Below, in pieces: positions 6,637-16,698 of a DNA stretch of 18,299 nucleotides. The stretch's first letter is position 1; each line of letters begins with the position of its first letter. The stretch is taken from contig JBBDXN010000121.1 in NCBI GenBank assembly GCA_040902305.1, positions 1-18,299 on the forward strand, written 5' to 3'. Made by a program: the position numbers and the translations under genes. The stretch comes from CAMLFJ01 sp040902305. GTDB lineage: Bacteria > Methylomirabilota > Methylomirabilia > Rokubacteriales > CSP1-6. The notes beneath the pieces are model-generated. The model was not told the origin of the DNA, made no database searches, and was given only the letters and a program-made list of their open reading frames with translations.

Positions 6637-7520
6637 AGCGGGTCATCCTCTTCCTCGCGACCAACTTCGGTATTCTCCTGGTCCTCAGCGTCTCTCTGCG
6701 GCTCCTCGGCGTGGAACGGATCCTGGACGAGCAGGGCGTCGATCTCGACCTGGGGGCCCTCCTGGTTCTCGCGGCGGTGTTCGGGATGGGTGGCTCGTTC
6801 ATTTCCCTGGCCTTGTCCAAGTGGACGGCGAAGCGCTTCACCGGCGCCCGCATCCTCACGCCGGCGGCCGGTGGCGTGGACGCCTGGCTGATAGAGGTCG
6901 TCCGGCGTCAAGCTCAGGCGGCCGGCATCGGGATGCCGGAAGTCGCGATGTACGACTCTCCTGATCCGAACGCCTTCGCGACCGGAGCGCGCCGGAATCG
7001 GGCGCTCGTGGCGGTGAGCAGCGGACTCGTGGCGCGTTTGCGACGCGACGAGGTGGAAGCCGTGCTGGCTCACGAAGTCAGTCACGTCGCCAACGGCGAC
7101 ATGATCACGCTCGCCCTCGTTCAGGGCGTGGTGAACACCTTCGTCATCTTTCTTTCACGGGTGATCGGCCACATCGTCGATCGGGTGGTGTTCAAGACCG
7201 AACGGGGCCATGGACCGGCATTCTGGATCACCGCGATCGTGGCCCAGCTCGTCCTCGGCATCCTCGCGAGCCTCATCGTGTTCTGGTTCTCTCGGCATCG
7301 TGAGTTCCGCGCCGACGCCGGCGGCGCCCGCTTGGCCGGCCGGGAACGCATGGTAGGCGCCCTCGAGCGTCTGAGAGCGACCTATGGGCAGACGGCCCTG
7401 CCGGATCGCATGGCGGCCTTCGGGATCTCGGGAAAGGCCAGGCGCGGGATCATGCGCCTGTTCATGACTCACCCGCCGATCGAGGAGCGGATCGCGCGTC
7501 TCGAGTCGGTGCCTCGATGA
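6633..7520 (+). CDS. htpX: Membrane-bound zinc metalloprotease HtpX (M48 family)
   Basis: HtpX is an inner-membrane endopeptidase that helps degrade misfolded membrane proteins with its active site facing the cytoplasm. From the GTG at 6633 the product is 295 residues: MKRVILFLATNFGILLVL begins as in E. coli HtpX. There are hydrophobic segments at about 5-23 and 40-60, then MPEVAMYDSPDPNAFATGA (101-119), the zinc motif HEVSH (147-151), two further hydrophobic segments at about 158-180 and 198-219, the third zinc ligand E224 in REFRADAGG, and FMTHPPIEERI near the end. All catalytic residues are intact. An ATG at 6594 would add 13 residues, but the GTG has AGG six bases upstream, fits the family start and lies downstream of the likely promoter. 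A PGPGW-like membrane protein gene follows 48 bases later and may be cotranscribed. Confidence 0.95.
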   Translation: MKRVILFLATNFGILLVLSVSLRLLGVERILDEQGVDLDLGALLVLAAVFGMGGSFISLALSKWTAKRFTGARILTPAAGGVDAWLIEVVRRQAQAAGIGMPEVAMYDSPDPNAFATGARRNRALVAVSSGLVARLRRDEVEAVLAHEVSHVANGDMITLALVQGVVNTFVIFLSRVIGHIVDRVVFKTERGHGPAFWITAIVAQLVLGILASLIVFWFSRHREFRADAGGARLAGRERMVGALERLRATYGQTALPDRMAAFGISGKARRGIMRLFMTHPPIEERIARLESVPR

Positions 7521-7568
7521 GCCGGGGCGCAACGGCGAAGGCGCAGAGCACGAGCCCCCCGGGGCGTG

Positions 7569-8066
7569 ATGATCCGCCGGGCCATTGACTGGGTCGTCGA
7601 AGATCTGACCTGGGGGGGAGTGTTCTTTGCCACCGGGCTCTTCCTGGTCACCATCGTCGGCAGTCTGCTGGTGGTGGGATTCCTGCTCGTCAGGCTGCCC
7701 GCCACCTACTTTCAGGACTTCCATTCTCGTGACGTCTGGGTGAACCGGCATCCGGTGCTTCGCCTCACCGCTCGGACCGCCAAGAATGGCCTGGGCGCCA
7801 TTCTCGTCGTGGTGGGAGTCATCCTCTCGCTTCCTGGGGTTCCCGGTCAGGGCATGCTGACCATCCTGATCGGCCTCATGCTGCTGGATCTTCCCGGTAA
7901 GCGTCGACTGGAGCGGAGAATCGTCGGCCGCCCGCGAGTCCTGCGGGCGATAAACCGACTGCGGAGGCGATTCGGCAAGCCCTCTCTGGTGCTGGGTCGT
8001 CGGCGGGGAGCCGTCGTGAACCGGGCCCGGTCGGAATCGTTCAGCTCGCCCGCTCCTCCGCGGTGA
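7569..8066 (+). CDS. Small integral membrane protein, PGPGW-like
   Basis: A 165-residue membrane protein. One long hydrophobic segment spans about residues 16-41 (GGVFFATGLFLVTIVGSLLV), then comes a soluble loop. A second hydrophobic pair follows at about 73-107, holding the turn LSLPGVPGQGMLTILIGLML, which resembles the PGPGW motif of a family of uncharacterised bacterial transmembrane proteins. The carboxy-terminal third is strongly basic (GKRRLERRIVGRPRVLRAINRL and on), likely lying in the cytoplasm against the membrane. ATG at 7569 is chosen; a GTG directly before it at 7566 is an equal option and no clear ribosome binding site helps. It follows htpX on the same strand, which hints at an envelope-stress or membrane-quality role, but no function is established. 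Confidence 0.75.
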   Translation: MIRRAIDWVVEDLTWGGVFFATGLFLVTIVGSLLVVGFLLVRLPATYFQDFHSRDVWVNRHPVLRLTARTAKNGLGAILVVVGVILSLPGVPGQGMLTILIGLMLLDLPGKRRLERRIVGRPRVLRAINRLRRRFGKPSLVLGRRRGAVVNRARSESFSSPAPPR

Positions 8067-8077
8067 CGCGGGTCACC
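8062..8077. terminator. Candidate shared hairpin between convergent genes
   Basis: GGTGAC at 8062-8067 and GTCACC at 8072-8077 pair perfectly around a four-base loop. The hairpin covers the stop codon of the plus-strand membrane protein gene and lies 12 bases beyond the end of the minus-strand dehydrogenase gene. A symmetrical hairpin between convergent genes suits a bidirectional terminator, but there is no T-tract on either side. Confidence 0.3.
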
Positions 8078-8088
8078 ACCCGGCCCGC

Positions 8089-9351
8089 CTACGGGTACAG
8101 GCCGCGGGACACGTGGGCGTCGGCCACGCGGCTGACGCCTTCCATCAGCGCGGCGGTCCGCAGGTCCACCCCGTTCTTCTGGGCGGTCTGCCACACGCGG
8201 GTGAACGACCGGGCCATGATCTCCTGCAGCCGCGAGATGATCTCGCTTTCCTTCCAGAAGTAGTACTGCAGGCCCTGCACCCATTCGAAGTACGAGACGA
8301 CGACGCCGCCCGCGTTGCACAGGATGTCCGGGAGGACGGTCACGCCGCGGTCGCGCAGGATCGCGTCGGCCTCCGGGGTGGTGGGGCCGTTGGCCGCCTC
8401 CGCGACGATCAAGGCCTTCACCCGGTCGGCGTTGCGCTCGTGGAGGACGGAGTCGACCGCGGCCGGGATCAGGACGTCGCAGGGCTGCTCGAGGATGGCC
8501 TCGTTGCTGACCGCCTCCCCGCCCGGGAAGCCCTCCACGCTGCCGGTCCGGGTCACGTGGTCCTGGAGCTGGTGGACGTCGAGGCCGTTGGGATTCCAGA
8601 CCCCGCCCTTGACGTCGCTGATCCCCGCGATGGTGCAGCCGTCGTTCCACAGCAGACGCGCGGCGGTCGCGCCCACGTTGCCGAAGCCTTGCAGCACGAT
8701 CTTCTTGCCCCGTAGCTCCTGGCCCAGGCTCTTGGCCGCCTGGTAGAGCACGAAGACGATGCCGCGCCCGGTGGCCTCGCGGCGCCCGGCGGAGCCGCCC
8801 ACGATGATCGGCTTGCCGGTGACCACCCCGGGCACGCTCTTGCCCTGGGTCATCGAGTAGGTGTCCATCATCCACGCCATGGTCTGCTCGTCGGTGCCCA
8901 GGTCGGGGGCGGGGATGTCCAGATCGGGGCCGATCATGTGGATGATCTCGGTGGTGTAGCGGCGGGTGAGGTGCTCCCGCTCGCGGGGGGAGAGCGCCCG
9001 CGGATTACAGCGCACGCCGCCCTTGGCGCCGCCGTAGGGCAGGCCCATCAGGGCGCACTTCCAGCTCATCAGCATGGCGAGCGCGGTCACCTCGCCGAGG
9101 TTGACGCCCAGGTCGTAGCGCAGGCCGCCCTTGGTGGGGCCGAGCGCGGTGTTGTGGTGCACCCGGTAGCCGATGAACACCTCGGTGCCGCCGCGGTCCA
9201 TGCGGATGGGGACCGAGACCACGAGGGCCCGCCGCGGGAAGCGCAGCCGCTCGTGGATGTCGGCGTCGAGCGAGAGCCGGCCCGCGACGCGATCGAGCTG
9301 GGCCAGCGCGGTGCGGTGCAGCTCGGAGTCGAATTCGGGCGAGTCGTTCAT
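8089..9351 (-). CDS. Glu/Leu/Phe/Val dehydrogenase, probably glutamate dehydrogenase
   Basis: A 420-residue amino acid dehydrogenase that interconverts glutamate with 2-oxoglutarate and ammonium using NAD(P). Visible motifs are the amino-terminal substrate domain with GYRVHHNTALGPTKGGLRYD (61-80), the lysine in MSWKCAL (K98), the catalytic lysine K110 in LPYGGAKGGVRCNP, the PAPDLGTDEQTMAWMMDTYS block (148-167) and the Rossmann motif QGFGNVG (221-227). Length and motif order match the glutamate dehydrogenase branch rather than the shorter leucine/phenylalanine enzymes. An AGGAG ribosome binding site lies inside the last codons of glgX, nine bases upstream, and the gap to the glgX stop is 3 bases, so the two are translationally coupled. 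It is the last gene of the minus-strand run. It could remove nitrogen from amino acids freed by proteolysis; that link is inference. Confidence 0.92.
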   Translation of the reverse strand: MNDSPEFDSELHRTALAQLDRVAGRLSLDADIHERLRFPRRALVVSVPIRMDRGGTEVFIGYRVHHNTALGPTKGGLRYDLGVNLGEVTALAMLMSWKCALMGLPYGGAKGGVRCNPRALSPREREHLTRRYTTEIIHMIGPDLDIPAPDLGTDEQTMAWMMDTYSMTQGKSVPGVVTGKPIIVGGSAGRREATGRGIVFVLYQAAKSLGQELRGKKIVLQGFGNVGATAARLLWNDGCTIAGISDVKGGVWNPNGLDVHQLQDHVTRTGSVEGFPGGEAVSNEAILEQPCDVLIPAAVDSVLHERNADRVKALIVAEAANGPTTPEADAILRDRGVTVLPDILCNAGGVVVSYFEWVQGLQYYFWKESEIISRLQEIMARSFTRVWQTAQKNGVDLRTAALMEGVSRVADAHVSRGLYP

Positions 9352-9354
9352 CGG

Positions 9355-11517
<2,163 letters not shown>

Positions 11518-11531
11518 GCGGGGGCGCCGCC

Positions 11532-13730
11532 TCAGGCCGGAGTCAGCCAGAGAGCGGCCAGCGGTGGCAGGGTCAGCACCACCGAATGCGGCTGGCCGTG
11601 CCACGGGGTGGGCTCGCTCGACACGCCTCCCGCATTGCCCACGTCGCCGCCGCCGTAGAGCGCGGCGTCGGTATTGACGATCTCGCGATAGTAGCCGGGC
11701 CGCGGGACGCCGATCCGGTAGCCCGGTCGCGCCACCGGCGTGAAGTTGCAGGCGCAGAGCAGCAGCCGCTCCTGGGCGCGGGAGAAGCGGCAGAACGCCA
11801 CGATGCTCTGCTCCCAGTCGCTGCAGTCCATCCACTGGAAGCCCGACGGCTCGAAGTCCACTTCGTACAGCGACGGCTCGTTCCGGTAGATATGGTTGAG
11901 ATCCTTCACCAGCCGCTGGACCCCGCGATGAAACGGACCCATGTCGAGCAGCGCCCAGTCGAGCGCGCGGTCGTGGCTCCACTCGTCGGACTGGCCGAGC
12001 TCGCCGCCCATGAACAGGAGCTTCTTGCCCGGATAGGCCCACATGAACGCGTAGAGCAGGCGCAGATTCGCGAAGCGCTGCCAGTCGTCGCCGGGCATCT
12101 TCCGGGCCAGCGAGCGCTTGCCGTAGACCACCTCGTCGTGGGAGAGCGGCAGGACGAAGTTCTCGGACCACGCGTAGAGCAGTCCGAAGGTGAGCTGGTT
12201 GTGGTGGTACTTCCGGTGCACCGGCTCGTGCTGCATGAACTCGAGGATGTCGTGCATCCAGCCCATGTTCCACTTGAGGCCAAAGCCCAGGCCCCCCAGG
12301 TGGACCGGGCGCGAGACCTGCGGCCAGGCGGTGGATTCCTCCGCGATGGTGGACGCGCCGGGCTGGCCGCCGTAGACCACCTCGTTCAGCTTCTTGAGGA
12401 AGGCGAGCGCTTCCAGGTTCTCGCGGCCGCCGTGCTCGTTCGGCACCCATTCGCCGGCTTTCCGGGAGTAGTCCCGGTAGATCATCGAGGCGACCGCGTC
12501 CACCCGCAGGCCGTCGATGTGGTAGCGCTCGAGCCAGAACACCGCGTTGGCGATCAGGAAGTTGGCGACCTCGCGCCGGCCGTAGTTGAACACCCGCGTG
12601 CCCCAGTCGGGGTGGTCGCGCAGGTTCGGATCGTCGTGCTCGTAGAGGTGGGTGCCGTCGAAGAAGGCGAGCCCGTGGGCGTCCTTGGGGAAGTGCGCGG
12701 GCACCCAGTCCATGATGACCCCGATGCCGCGGCGGTGGAGCGTGTCCACGAACGCCATGAAATCGGTCGGGGTGCCGTAGCGCCGGGTCGGCGCGTAATA
12801 GCCGAGCGTCTGGTAGCCCCAGGAGGGGTAATAGGGGTGCTCGGTGATCGGGAGGAGCTCCACGTGGGTGAAGCCCATCTCGCTCGCGTAGTCGGCGAGC
12901 TGTTCGCCCAGCTCGCGGTAGCTCGGCAGGGCGCCCGGCGCGGGGCGCCGCCACGAGCCGAGGTGCACCTCGTACACCGACATGGGGCGGTGCAGCGCGC
13001 TGCGCCGCTTGCGCTCGTCCATCCACTCCGCGTCGCCCCAGGCGAACCCGCTGAGATCCGCCACCGCGGCGGCGGTGCGCGGCTCCTCCGGCTCGAAGGC
13101 GAAGGCCACCGGGTCCGTCTTGAGCGCGAGCAGCCCGCCGTCCCGCCCGATGATCTCGAACTTGTAGCGGGCGTCCAGCGGCACGTCGGGCACGAAGAGC
13201 TCCCAGATGCCGTTGCCGGGATGCAGCCGCATGGGCTGGATCCGCCCGTCCCAGCCGTTCCAGTCCCCGACCACGCTGACCCGGCGGGCGTTCGGCGCCC
13301 ACACCGCGAAGCGCACGCCCGCGGCGCCCTCGTGGCGGATCGGGTGGGCCCCGAGGCGCTCGAAGAGGCGGAAATGCGTGCCCTCGCCGAGCAGGTGCAG
13401 GTCGTAGCCGCTGAGGGTGGACGGGAAGCGGTACGGATCGTCGATCTCGGTGACGCGGCCCTGATCGTCCACGAGACGGAGGCGGTAGGCGAGGGGCCTC
13501 GACCGGTCCGGGACCTCGCCCTCCCAGAGACCGCCCGGGTGGATCGACCGCAGCGGGGTGACCGAGCCGTCGGCGAGCAGCACCGCGGCGGCGCGGGCGG
13601 CGGGCAGGAACGCCCGCACGCTGACCGTGCCGTCGCGTCCGGGGTGCGGGCCCAGCACCGCGAAGGGGTCGCCGTGCTGGCCGGCGACGATGGCGTTCAC
13701 CACGTCGGGAGAGAGCGGAGTGACTCGCAT
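11532..13730 (-). CDS. glgB: 1,4-alpha-glucan branching enzyme GlgB (GH13)
   Basis: A 732-residue branching enzyme that forms alpha-1,6 branches in glycogen. It has the long two-module amino terminus: an N1 domain (about 10-105, with HGDPFAVLGPHP) and a CBM48 domain (about 125-215, with VRFAVWAPNARRVSVVGDWN). The barrel follows with YEVHLGSWRR (253-262), ELLPITEHPYYPSWGYQ (291-307), DWVPAHFPKD (341-350), GLRVDAV (407-413, nucleophile D411), TIAEEST (461-467, acid/base E464) and LPLSHDEV (527-534). The carboxy-terminal beta domain ends PLAALWLTPA. ATG at 13730 gives the normal family start and has AGGA at about 12 bases. It begins 50 bases after the pafA stop on the same strand and is followed by glgX. 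No glgA, glgC or glgP is in the window, so only branch handling is encoded here. Confidence 0.96.
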   Translation of the reverse strand: MRVTPLSPDVVNAIVAGQHGDPFAVLGPHPGRDGTVSVRAFLPAARAAAVLLADGSVTPLRSIHPGGLWEGEVPDRSRPLAYRLRLVDDQGRVTEIDDPYRFPSTLSGYDLHLLGEGTHFRLFERLGAHPIRHEGAAGVRFAVWAPNARRVSVVGDWNGWDGRIQPMRLHPGNGIWELFVPDVPLDARYKFEIIGRDGGLLALKTDPVAFAFEPEEPRTAAAVADLSGFAWGDAEWMDERKRRSALHRPMSVYEVHLGSWRRPAPGALPSYRELGEQLADYASEMGFTHVELLPITEHPYYPSWGYQTLGYYAPTRRYGTPTDFMAFVDTLHRRGIGVIMDWVPAHFPKDAHGLAFFDGTHLYEHDDPNLRDHPDWGTRVFNYGRREVANFLIANAVFWLERYHIDGLRVDAVASMIYRDYSRKAGEWVPNEHGGRENLEALAFLKKLNEVVYGGQPGASTIAEESTAWPQVSRPVHLGGLGFGLKWNMGWMHDILEFMQHEPVHRKYHHNQLTFGLLYAWSENFVLPLSHDEVVYGKRSLARKMPGDDWQRFANLRLLYAFMWAYPGKKLLFMGGELGQSDEWSHDRALDWALLDMGPFHRGVQRLVKDLNHIYRNEPSLYEVDFEPSGFQWMDCSDWEQSIVAFCRFSRAQERLLLCACNFTPVARPGYRIGVPRPGYYREIVNTDAALYGGGDVGNAGGVSSEPTPWHGQPHSVVLTLPPLAALWLTPA

Positions 13731-13780
13731 CGGTTGGTCGGTCCTGCGCCACCCGTCCCCGAAGGAGCGAGCGGTGTCGT

Positions 13781-15136
13781 CTAGAACGAGCGGATCAGTC
13801 GCTCGACCCGCTCGTCGTGGCTCTGGAAGGGGTCCTTGCAGAGGATGGTCTCGCGCTCTGGATCGTTGAGCTTGAGGTAGACCCAATCCACTCGGTAGTC
13901 CTTGCCCTTGAGGTTGGCCTGACGGATGAATTCGCCCCGCAGCCTGGCCCGCGTGGTCTGCGGGGGCACGTGCTTGGCGCGCTCGATGGACTCATCGTCG
14001 GTGATGCGGTCCACCAGGTCGCGGCGTACCAGACTGAAGTAGAGGCCCTTGTCGGGCCGGATGTCGTGGTACTGGAGGTCCATGAGCGAGACCTTGGGGT
14101 CCCGCCAGGACAGGCGGTTCTTCTCCATGTAGGCCTGGATGAGCTGCTGCTTGATCACCCAATCCACCTCGCGGTTGAGCTGCATGGGATCTTCCGCGAG
14201 CTGCTCGATCACGTAGGTCCATCGCGCGAGCACGTCCCGGGTGACCGGGTCCGCGTCGATGGCGGCCACGTAGCGGGTGGCGTGCTCGAGATACTCCATC
14301 TGGAGCTGCAGGGGGGTGATGGACCGCCCGTCCTTCAGACGGATCGTCTCGCGCAGCGTGGGGTCGTGGCTGATGTCACGGATGGCCTGCACCGGCGACT
14401 GCAGGCTGTAGTCCTTGTCGAAGTGGCCGTCCTCGATCATGTCCAGGATGAGCGCGGTGGTCCCGACCTTCAGGTAGGTGGCCACCTCGGACATGTTGGA
14501 GTCGCCCACGATGACGTGCAGGCGCCGGTACTTCTCGGCGTCGGCGTGCGGCTCGTCCCGGGTGTTGATGATGGAGCGGGACGACGTGGTCGCCCCCGAG
14601 ATCTCCTGGCAGATGTGCTGCGCGCGCTGCGAGAGGCAGTAGTGGAAGCCGCGCGGCGTCTGCAGCACCTTGCCCGCCCCCGCGAAGATCTGCCGGGTGA
14701 CGAAGAAGGGGATCAGGCCCTCGGCGAGACGCTGGAAGGACACGTCCCGGCTGACCAGGTAGTTCTCGTGGCAGCCGTAGGAGTTCCCGGCGGAGTCGGT
14801 GTTGTTCTTGAAGAGCAGGATGTGGCCGGAGATGCCGTCCTCGCGGAGGCGCTTCTCCGCCTGGTGGAGCAGGTCTTCCACGATGCGCTCGCCCGCCTTG
14901 TCGTGGATGACCAGATCCACGATGTCGTCGCACTCGGGGGTGGCGTACTCCGGGTGGAAGCCGGTGTCGAGGTAGAGCCGGGCTCCGTTCTCCAGGAACA
15001 CGTTGGCGTTCCGGGCCCCCGGGATGACCTTCTCGAACAGGTACCGGGCCACGTTGTCCGGGGACAGCCGGCGCTGGCCGTTCAGGGTGCAGGTGAGGCC
15101 GTACTCGTTCTCGATGCCGAAGATACGGCGCTTCAT
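13781..15136 (-). CDS. pafA: Pup (UBact) ligase PafA
   Basis: A 451-residue glutamine synthetase-like ligase that joins the carboxy-terminal Glu of Pup (UBact) to lysines of target proteins using ATP. The length is almost that of the mycobacterial enzyme. Visible are RRIFGIENEYG (3-13, metal ligand E9), NGARLYLDTGFHPEYATPECD (50-70, with the catalytic-base Asp D57), KNNTDSAGNSYGCHENYLVS, INTRDEPHADAEKYRRLHV, GDSNMSEVATYLK and, near the end, WVYLKLNDPERETILCKDPF. It lacks the roughly 33-residue insertion before the catalytic Asp that marks Dop, which separates it from its paralogue in this cluster. An AAGG lies five bases before the ATG. A 56-base gap separates it from prcA, and glgB follows 50 bases downstream. 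Confidence 0.95.
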   Translation of the reverse strand: MKRRIFGIENEYGLTCTLNGQRRLSPDNVARYLFEKVIPGARNANVFLENGARLYLDTGFHPEYATPECDDIVDLVIHDKAGERIVEDLLHQAEKRLREDGISGHILLFKNNTDSAGNSYGCHENYLVSRDVSFQRLAEGLIPFFVTRQIFAGAGKVLQTPRGFHYCLSQRAQHICQEISGATTSSRSIINTRDEPHADAEKYRRLHVIVGDSNMSEVATYLKVGTTALILDMIEDGHFDKDYSLQSPVQAIRDISHDPTLRETIRLKDGRSITPLQLQMEYLEHATRYVAAIDADPVTRDVLARWTYVIEQLAEDPMQLNREVDWVIKQQLIQAYMEKNRLSWRDPKVSLMDLQYHDIRPDKGLYFSLVRRDLVDRITDDESIERAKHVPPQTTRARLRGEFIRQANLKGKDYRVDWVYLKLNDPERETILCKDPFQSHDERVERLIRSF

Positions 15137-15192
15137 GTGGCCTTCAGGGTAACAGGGGGACGCCCGGGGGGCAAGGATTCGCCGGGGGGCGG

Positions 15193-15888
15193 CTACGTCG
15201 TGGGGTCGGTGAGGATCTGGTGGAGGACCTCGGCGGGGATGCGCCGGAACTTGCGGCGCTCCTTGGTGCGGTCGAGGACGGCCACCTCGAGATCGCGCTC
15301 GGTGAGGGTCTTGTTCTGGGTGACCATCAGGGCCCGGACGCCCAGGCGCAGGGCCGCGGCGAGGTCGAGGCTCTCCTGGTAGTTGTCCTTCAGATAGCGC
15401 CGGATCTCCTCGGACTGGCCTCCCATCGCCGCGTAGTTCTTCTCGTCCTCGATCGTGCCGTCGTAGAGGATGTGGTAGATCTCGTTCTTGGTGCCGTTGG
15501 TGTCGCCCACCTCGACCACCAGCACCTCGATCTCGAACGGCTTGATGTCCTGGGTGAAGATATTGCCGAGGGCCTGCGAGTAGGCGTTGGCGAGGGACTT
15601 GGCGCTGACGTCGCCGCGGCTGTAGGAGTAGCCCTTGACGTCGGCGTGCCGCACCCCCGCCACCCGCATGTTCTCGAACTCGTTGTACTTGCCCACCCCC
15701 GCGAAGGCGATGCGGTCGTAGATCTCCGAGATCTTGTGCAGCAGGGTGGAGGGGTTCTCGGCCACCAGCAGGATCCCGTCCCGATACTCGATGGTCACGA
15801 TGGCCCGACCGCGGGAGATGCCCTTGCGGGCATACTCCGCCTTGTCCTTCATCATCTGCTCGGGGGAGACGTAGTAGGGCAAAGGCAT
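15193..15888 (-). CDS. prcA: 20S proteasome alpha subunit
   Basis: A 231-residue alpha subunit that forms the outer gating rings of the bacterial 20S proteasome. The amino terminus MPLPYYVSPEQMMKDKAEYA matches the gate peptide and H0 helix of actinobacterial PrcA, followed by RKGISRGRAIVTIEYRDG, VAENPSTLLHKISEIYDRI, AGVGKYNEFENMRVAGVR and, near the end, LEVAVLDRTKERRKFRRIP. There is no propeptide or catalytic Thr, as expected for an alpha chain. The ATG shares one base with the prcB stop (TGATG) and GAGGG lies eight bases upstream, inside the last prcB codons, which supports coupled, near-equal synthesis of the two subunits. The carboxy terminus is shorter than in mycobacteria and lacks their acidic tail. 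Confidence 0.96.
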   Translation of the reverse strand: MPLPYYVSPEQMMKDKAEYARKGISRGRAIVTIEYRDGILLVAENPSTLLHKISEIYDRIAFAGVGKYNEFENMRVAGVRHADVKGYSYSRGDVSAKSLANAYSQALGNIFTQDIKPFEIEVLVVEVGDTNGTKNEIYHILYDGTIEDEKNYAAMGGQSEEIRRYLKDNYQESLDLAAALRLGVRALMVTQNKTLTERDLEVAVLDRTKERRKFRRIPAEVLHQILTDPTT

Positions 15889-16697
15889 CAGAGTCGCCCT
15901 CGATCGTTCAGGACCGCCTCGCAGTGCCGCCGGATCTCGTCCTCCGGGGCCTCCGCGAAACCCGACCGGGTGATGGTCTTCACCGAGGGCAGGATCCCCC
16001 GGATCAGGTCCGGCCCGCCGGTGCCGAGGTCCTCGTCGGCCGCGTCGATGAGGGCCTCGACGGCGACCCGGAGCGCCTCGTCGCGGCTCATGTCGCGCTT
16101 GAAGCGCTTCTTGAGCGAGTCGCGCGCGTCCTTGCCGCCCGAGCCCTGGGCGAAGTAGTCGGCCTCCTCGTAGCGTCCGCCGGTGACGTCGTACTTGAAC
16201 AGCCGGCCGAGGCCGGAGCGCTCGTCGAAGCCCGCGAAGATCGGGACGACCACCAGCCCCTGCATGGCCATCGGCAGGTTCATGCGGATCATCTGGCCGA
16301 GCTTGTTGGCCTTACCCTCCAGGGACAGGTTCTCGCCCTCGACCTTCTCGTAGTGCTCGAGCTCGGTCTGGAAGAGCCGCGCCATCTCCATGGCGGGGCC
16401 CGCCGCGCCCGCGATGCCGACCCCGGACAGATCGTCGGCCTTGAAGATCTTCTCGATCCGGCGGTGGGCCACCTGGTAGCCCTCGCTGGCCTGCCGATCG
16501 CCCGCCATGATGACGCCATCGCGGTAGCGCAGCGCGAGCACGGTGGTGCCGTGGGGCACCGAGGGCACGCTGCCCTCCTCCGTCCCGCTCTCGGAGCGGC
16601 CGGGCAGGAGATGGGGGGCGGCGCGGTGGAGGATCTCGGCGAAGCTCGAGGTCGAGTAGTCGAAGAAGGCGTGCTTCCAGCGCTCGGGGTCGAGCAT
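15888..16697 (-). CDS. prcB: 20S proteasome beta subunit (catalytic)
   Basis: A 269-residue precursor of the proteolytic beta subunit. A 50-residue propeptide (with the conserved SSFAEIL segment at about 17-23) ends at His-Gly and is cut before T51 in HGTTVLAL, which becomes the catalytic amino-terminal Thr1. The catalytic partners are in place: D67 (Asp17) in MAGDRQA and K83 (Lys33) in RIEKIF. Other clear family blocks are GIAGAAGPAMEMARLFQTEL, ELEHYEKVEGENLSLEGK, AQGSGGKDARDSLKKRF and EALIDAADEDLGTGGPDLIRG. All features predict an active protease. Its ATG starts 1 base after the dop stop, in the position where pup is found in most Pup-proteasome loci. Confidence 0.97.
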   Translation of the reverse strand: MLDPERWKHAFFDYSTSSFAEILHRAAPHLLPGRSESGTEEGSVPSVPHGTTVLALRYRDGVIMAGDRQASEGYQVAHRRIEKIFKADDLSGVGIAGAAGPAMEMARLFQTELEHYEKVEGENLSLEGKANKLGQMIRMNLPMAMQGLVVVPIFAGFDERSGLGRLFKYDVTGGRYEEADYFAQGSGGKDARDSLKKRFKRDMSRDEALRVAVEALIDAADEDLGTGGPDLIRGILPSVKTITRSGFAEAPEDEIRRHCEAVLNDRGRL

Positions 16698-16698
16698 C

